Source of the DNA: Schistocephalus solidus
Lineage: Eukaryota > Platyhelminthes > Cestoda > Diphyllobothriidea > Diphyllobothriidae
Length of the DNA: 64,000 nt
Direction of reading: 5' to 3'
Assembly: GCA_017591395.1 (NCBI GenBank)
Contig: WEDG01003419.1
Span: forward strand, 1 to 64,000
Positions 58,690 through 64,000 of this stretch are shown piece after piece. Each line of letters starts with the position of its first letter. The first letter of the stretch is position 1. The notes beneath the pieces are model-generated. The model was not told where the DNA came from. It saw nothing but the letters and a program-made list of their open reading frames with translations, and did not search any database. The position numbers and the translations under genes are program-made.

Positions 58690-58930
58690 TGCCTTGAGGC
58701 TCACTCTCGAGCCCCGCCAGCAGCCGCACAGCTGCTAGTAATGGGATAGGCAGATAAATATTGCAGGCAAAGACAAGGGAGTCTGGAATGGCCATTTCTT
58801 GCTTATTAGCCGTCGTCAGCCAGCCATACCAACTCCAGGTAGTGCACCACCCGAGAATCGAACCCGCGACTCGTTGATCAGAAGTCCAACACTAACCATT
58901 GAGCAAATTGTGAGGACTTAATTAGACAGC
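58690..58930 (-). repeat. SINE-like repeat with tRNA-Arg-derived head
   Basis: On the minus strand, GCTCAATGGTTAGTG (A box, about 58903-58889) is followed by a TTGGACTTCTGATCAA anticodon-arm-like part and a perfect B box GGTTCGATTC (58864-58855). The pattern and the TCT anticodon position resemble tRNA-Arg. The acceptor arms (GTCCTCA and GTGGTGC) are not complementary, so it is not a working tRNA. The body continues toward 58690 without a poly-A end that I can see. Confidence 0.7.
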
Positions 58931-60825
58931 AGGATCGAGATTTTGAGGAACGTTTACTTCAGGTGTAGTTGGATGAACACTGCTGGCATGTATTGAAAAG
59001 AGCTGAAGGCCATATCGTAGCAACCGTATGCGATATTAAAAGAGTGGTTGCCGCTTAATTACTGCTATCTACTTTGGACTTCATTTTTGCAGTTCAGATG
59101 ACATATTCTAATTCTGATTCTTGATTAGTACCTATTAGGGGAGGAATCACGCTGAAGAACAGCTTCACTGGGTAAACATACCGTGTATGAAGCCTTTCCT
59201 TATGACTCTTTCCTTTATCAACTTATTCTCTACTATTACCCATAAAAAGGTTCGATACTTGCTATTTTCTTCAAATTTATCCCTTCATCTGTCTGCATAA
59301 GGCAAGATTTTTTTCACGGTCTCTCTAATTGAGCACACATTTTGCCCGCAATGGCCATTTCGGACTCATTTGTCGTCATCAACTGCCAGTATCCCAAGTG
59401 CAGATCCGGCAAACACATTTTTCCATTTTCACTGATTGCACCGTCGCGTCAAGAACGAGTGCAATCTGGTCGTTTGCGTGCCACCTATATCTTGCAGACT
59501 TTTTCCCTTGCATCCGACGTGATGGCAGTCTGTTGTTCAGTGTTGGAGTGTTAAACTTAATGTCCTAGTCCACCTGGATTAGAGTTTGCGCGCCTGAAGA
59601 CAGACTTGTCAGTCAGAAATAGCAATTGAAATCATCTTAATTTCCGTGGCTATTCTTTCTAGATCTTTTGTCCGATAACTTGTAGGTAGCCAGGATTGCA
59701 GTTGTAAGGCAAAGCGGGACACTCAATTTGGTTTTTTCGCCAAGCATAGTGGAATATTTGGTATTCGCACGTTTATTGGTTTTCCAGAACACAAGGCCGT
59801 ACCCCACGTACATTCAGATATAGGGTTCTTAAATCAACTTTTCCTGTACTAGAAGAAAATAAGGTACCATTTTGAAATGAATGCTCGTTTTCAATAGGAG
59901 CTGATTCTTTTGCCGAAAAACAGCTAAAGTAACTCTTAGCTGAAAATAACTATGCATACGCATTCCTCTGTGCAAACTTGTCAGATCCAGGTGGAAGCGC
60001 CTCTTCGAGAATACGCCTATCACAGCTTAAACAGTGTGTTGCTTTCTACACGTATACGCACAGTCGGTGATTTTGGTTAGTGTTTAGAGGCGATCGTTAC
60101 TGCTCTTGTTCTCCCATTTCCTTGAGCCGTCTGTTTGTTCAGTAAATAAGTTTTCAACTTTTTCAATCTCCCGGGGTAAACCGGAAGCAAGCTTCTTTGT
60201 GCTCGTTCTTTGTGGGCTCTGCGCACAGGAAGTCCTTGAACGCTTCTGTGGGCATCCATTGTTACGATGGCTGCGCGTGGCTCTGCTTTTATCCTTTATT
60301 CACAGTTCGCTACGCTTGCATAGGAAAATGGGCCTTCTCTGCAGTTCTCTCGACGGCCGTCTAGAATTTAACGTAGGCGACAGCACTATCTTCCTCTTGG
60401 AGGCATTGTCTCCTGTTCAGTCAACTTTTTTCAGAGCGTCCTGGTGATCCACTTTCGAGAACCTCGCTGAGTGCATGTACGCTCAAAGTCGAAAATGAAA
60501 GCAATTCACCCATCGCGTTTTTCCGTCTTCTGACTGGAAGGAATTGATTCCCGCATTGGAGTGGGTATGACTGTCCAGTCCTTCTGCCGATGAAGCCTCG
60601 AGGTCCTTTTCATAGGCCACCTTTCGCTTATAAGTGTCTACTACTGACACCTAATTTTTTTCGGTTTCCGACAGTTATTCGCTTCTTGTCCGCTCTTGTT
60701 GATAATAGTGCCGCTGACCCATTCGTTATGAGGCCCTTGTTTGCGTGTCCGTTTCCAGTGATTTACTACCCAAACAAACCGCTTTTTACCATTTCTCCCT
60801 TCTCTCTCTCTCTCCCTCTCCTTAG
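58931..60825 (+). other. intron, unrecognised DNA
   Basis: About 1.9 kb with short frames but no motif; ends with TCTCTCTCCCTCTCCTTAG, a strong acceptor. Confidence 0.5.
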
Positions 60826-61341
60826 CTTAACCAAGCTTTCGAGATGCACGAAGCGCCCCAAGATGTCCAGGCTCTGTACTCATCCTTGGCTGAGAACATG
60901 GCTATGACCGCAGAGTTCCACGACTGCAGCACCTGTTCTCGCTACCCGCACCATCGGTACTGGGAGAGCCGAGCATTTTCGGACAACTACTCCTCCCTTA
61001 CTCGCGACCTGACAGACGACCAGGTTGACCACCACGCACTTGATGGTTGCGAGTTTTGGGCCCCCGTGCCCTCCTCGCATCATCAGACAGGCCTTTGTAC
61101 CGAAAAGAACACCCTTGCCAACGAAATGGGTATTACCGACATGGAACTCTGGGAGGTGGGTCATTTTGACGTCGAACAGTGGGCAGAGGAATTCAATAGA
61201 CTAGTATCAGAAACACCAGACATAATCTCCTTTAAACCACTGTCAAGTGCTGAATGCGTCGCCGATGCCGTAGGTGCCTTCTCCTCCTCTCCGGAGCCGG
61301 GTGTCCATGACATCCCACTCTTCGATCTCCAGAGGCTCCCG
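60826..61341 (+). CDS. EP400: EP400-like exon: post-SNF2 region with W-x-P motif
   Basis: 172 codons, phase 0 at both ends, donor CCG|GTATGC. LNQAFEMHEAPQDVQALYSS is predicted helical. Later text (GCEFWAPVPSSHHQTG) parallels EP400's VMPLWTPPTPPQ. The rest is acidic and hydrophobic, ending SSPEPGVHDIPLFDLQRLP. The SANT domain expected further on is not in this window. Confidence 0.75.
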
Positions 61342-64000
61342 GTATGCAGTTTCTTTTCCGATTCTCTGCAATAGAACCTCGAGTTTTGTTGTTTTACATG
61401 ACATCAACCCTCTTCAAAGTTGTGCAAGTCAGTCTGCCACATTAGTTGTTCTAACTCATGAAATCTTATAAATTTCATGAGTTACGGCCCGTTACGTGAA
61501 ATCAGCGCAGGCCACCTCAACCATGGTTTGACATTATTAAAGAATCGATCGTTAGGAAAAATATGGCTTATTGTGGTTTACAAGTTAATATCGCCTTGTC
61601 TAGAACTACTAATTTTTTTAGAAAAGGTAGATATTATGAAAAGGTGAAAAATCGACCTAGTTGAGTAAACTAAAGTTTTAAATGCCAAACGATTAATAAA
61701 GTAGCAAAAGTAGAATTACTTTTGAAAGTTGTCTTTTTCAGAGTTTTGCACATACATATTCCTCTAGATTAAGCGCAACGTAAAGTATGAACGTCATCAA
61801 GCAGACTAACACGCGAGTGTATATTCCAACACCGTTTCACGAGATTTAGCAGTTTTCTTCAGCGTGTACATTGTCTTAGATGCGTTTAATCAAGGCAAAC
61901 AGATTTTCTGTTGATTGCGCTGATAGGGACGTCACAGGAATATAATATTTCATAAGCTCACATGTTCACTGGCCGGACACTGACTAATAAATTTAAATAG
62001 AATCGTCAGGTGGAATCATAAACGTACCATTTTGTACGATTTCTATTGTTAAATTTGTTGATATTTTTTTCGGGTTTTCTATTACGCTGAGTTTCAGATC
62101 GTCTCTGAAAATATGGTGAATTCTGTACGATTTTCAGTGTCTTCAGTCGACTTCCCATAAATATAGATTTCGTTCGATGTGTTTAGTAAAACCTTCAAAA
62201 TAAGGTATTTCTTAAAAACCTTTATCGAAGTAGTGAATTTTTGGCCATTCCTTATGATGCAGATGGCCGTCTGGGCCGAATTTGTAGCTTAAATCAAACA
62301 TGAAAACTCACTGTCTGAAAAATTATGTCCACAGCAAAAGCAGGGAAAATATATGCCTATAATTAGTTTAAAAAACTTTCTATAATAAGTTACCTTTTTT
62401 TAAAGCAAACGCTTTAATTAGATGTTAAGCTGTCGAATGTCTGCATAATTACCGTTTTTCCAAGGTGAAGTCAAGGAAAAACTGAGAATGTTTGACCAGT
62501 TTTTCGACTTCACTTCAAAGTATAGAAGATCAAAGAGCTCTGTTCTCTATTTCTATTGGAGCGTTTTTCGATATATTTGCTTTCTTCTCAGTCTAGTTCT
62601 AAGATTTCAAATGCACCAGAGAGTGGCCGATTTTATGCTTAGATTTTGCAATGCAATGTCAATCTTCTGCCCTTTGCGTTTCAAGTTTCCTTATTCATTT
62701 ATAGTCAACTGCAGACCAAAATTGCCTTGATAGGCTTCGTGTGTGCCATGAAAGCGAAAGGTGGTGGCGTTTCATTGCGTCTTTAAGGTCCTAATTATCG
62801 ATTTGGTAAAACAAAGTAAATTCACACAGGTTTATTGCGGCTTTTTTGTACAAATCATCATTAATTTGCAAAACTTAATTTTTTTAACTGAACCTGCCCT
62901 TGTTTTTTTCCGAAAACAATGTGATCTCTCAAATATGCATTTACTTGATTTTCGTGAAAACAAAACGAAATTTTCCATTTTCCGAAGGGATATATTTCAA
63001 AATTTTCCGGCTTATATTAATGCTTTCCTCCGTAGCTTTTACTAGCGTAGGAAAATTCCTGGGTAGCAAGAAACGTCGGATTTCGCCCCATGTAGCTCAG
63101 TTTTTCCACCAATAAACCGATCTGAAGTGAACTCTTTATTATCAAACAGATTTTAGTGCATCCATTCAATGCAACAAACAGGACTAAAACCTTAAAATGC
63201 CTGCCCCGCTTCTACCTAAAATTATGATTTCGACATTTCATGCGTTAGGCAATCTGCTGTAGGTTTTTACGAGAGCATCCTATCACTGATTGTTGTCATG
63301 ATCTGTGAATCCTTTTCAACCCTCAGTTAATCCTAGCTTAAAGTGAATGGTTAAAGGTTAAAATAAAGAGGAGTCGAGCAGTTGAAAAAATAGTTTATTT
63401 AGAGCCTTCGAACAGATTCAATATTCCATCATTGTCCTCGTTGATTTACTTATGCCACACCGAAAAACTCGGGTTAACTCAAAGAATACCCTTCTCTTTC
63501 TTCACGCTTCTCAGTTCTTTCGCGTATTACAGGTACCTGACCTACAAATTTCATGCCCTAAAGTGCATGTTACTGATCATAATTGCGAAGTGTGACTGGT
63601 CTGCTGTGATGGGTTCGCAGTAATTGTAAGCATGCGGTGTCGGGTTAATTTTGTGCGTTGCTTCACGCTGGCTTTATATTGACTTTCGAGTTGCCTACGA
63701 GGACATCACTCTGAAAAAATCGCAAAGCTCTATATGTCATTTTTGGTTGCTTTATCGTTGATCAATTTTACCGTAAAAAAATCGTCAGGAAGTTTTTCTG
63801 GCATTCGGTGTTTTAATTTTAAAAGTTCTTTATCCCTGTCCTTTTTAAAAAACAACCTGCGTTCTTGCATATTAATGCGTACGAGGTCCTTGGCATGCAT
63901 GTTTTTTAAAAGTGCTTTCGCAGCTCATATGACAGGAAGTTCTGAATCAACTTATAGAAATTACAGTCTAGCCAGGCATGTTTCAAGAAGTCCTATAGTC
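61342..64000 (+). other. non-coding DNA, probably intron
   Basis: AT-rich DNA with frames up to 105 codons (62488-62730, 62761-63045) lacking motifs. The EP400-like gene should continue downstream. Confidence 0.5.

Noticed and set aside
58838..58912. A functional tRNA-Arg gene on the minus strand
   Set aside because: The acceptor arms do not pair and the T stem is mismatched; it continues into a SINE-like body.

Overview
This is a stretch of animal nuclear DNA. It has long, AT-rich, retroelement-loaded introns around one large spliced gene on the + strand. The mix of CR1/Jockey-like LINEs, an RTE-like LINE whose ORF2 ends in zinc fingers, and Penelope-like elements with hammerhead-type cores resembles flatworm genomes. 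A large-genome tapeworm such as a diphyllobothriidean is my best guess. This is inferred from element style, not from a database match.

Region 1 (about 1-20900) is a graveyard of LINEs: two head-to-tail 5' copies of one CR1-like element, several reverse transcriptase (RT) fragments on both strands, nested insertions and three copies of a structured 3' UTR. No host gene was recognised there.

Region 2 (23549-61341) holds the main gene, an EP400/p400-like (Domino-family) chromatin protein. I can assemble 16 exons: 23549-24224, 28945-29085, 29576-30373, 30458-31189, 35014-35517, 42791-42973, 43428-43991 (or 44000), 45569-45699, 45795-46570, 46668-46801, 46887-47107, 47196-47440, 49972-50381, 57734-58183, 58311-58433 and 60826-61341. 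Intron phases agree at every junction. The gene continues beyond the window at both ends; the earlier N-terminal exons and the SANT part are not seen. It has a good HSA domain followed by a split SNF2 domain in EP400 order. The ATPase motifs are missing or altered: no Walker A GKT, Walker B D-E read as D-Q, no motif III, altered motif V and no visible motif VI. If this is right, the worm keeps EP400 as an HSA scaffold without a working motor, which recalls fungal Eaf1.

The introns carry further elements: an RTE-like LINE (36920-40500, minus strand), an inverted-repeat Penelope-like element with two hammerhead-like cores (50497-52658), three other Penelope remnants, a tRNA-Arg-derived SINE-like repeat, a two-copy repeat rich in TTAGGG-like text, and a roughly 450 bp trinucleotide tract. 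The last 2.6 kb (61342-64000) shows nothing recognisable.
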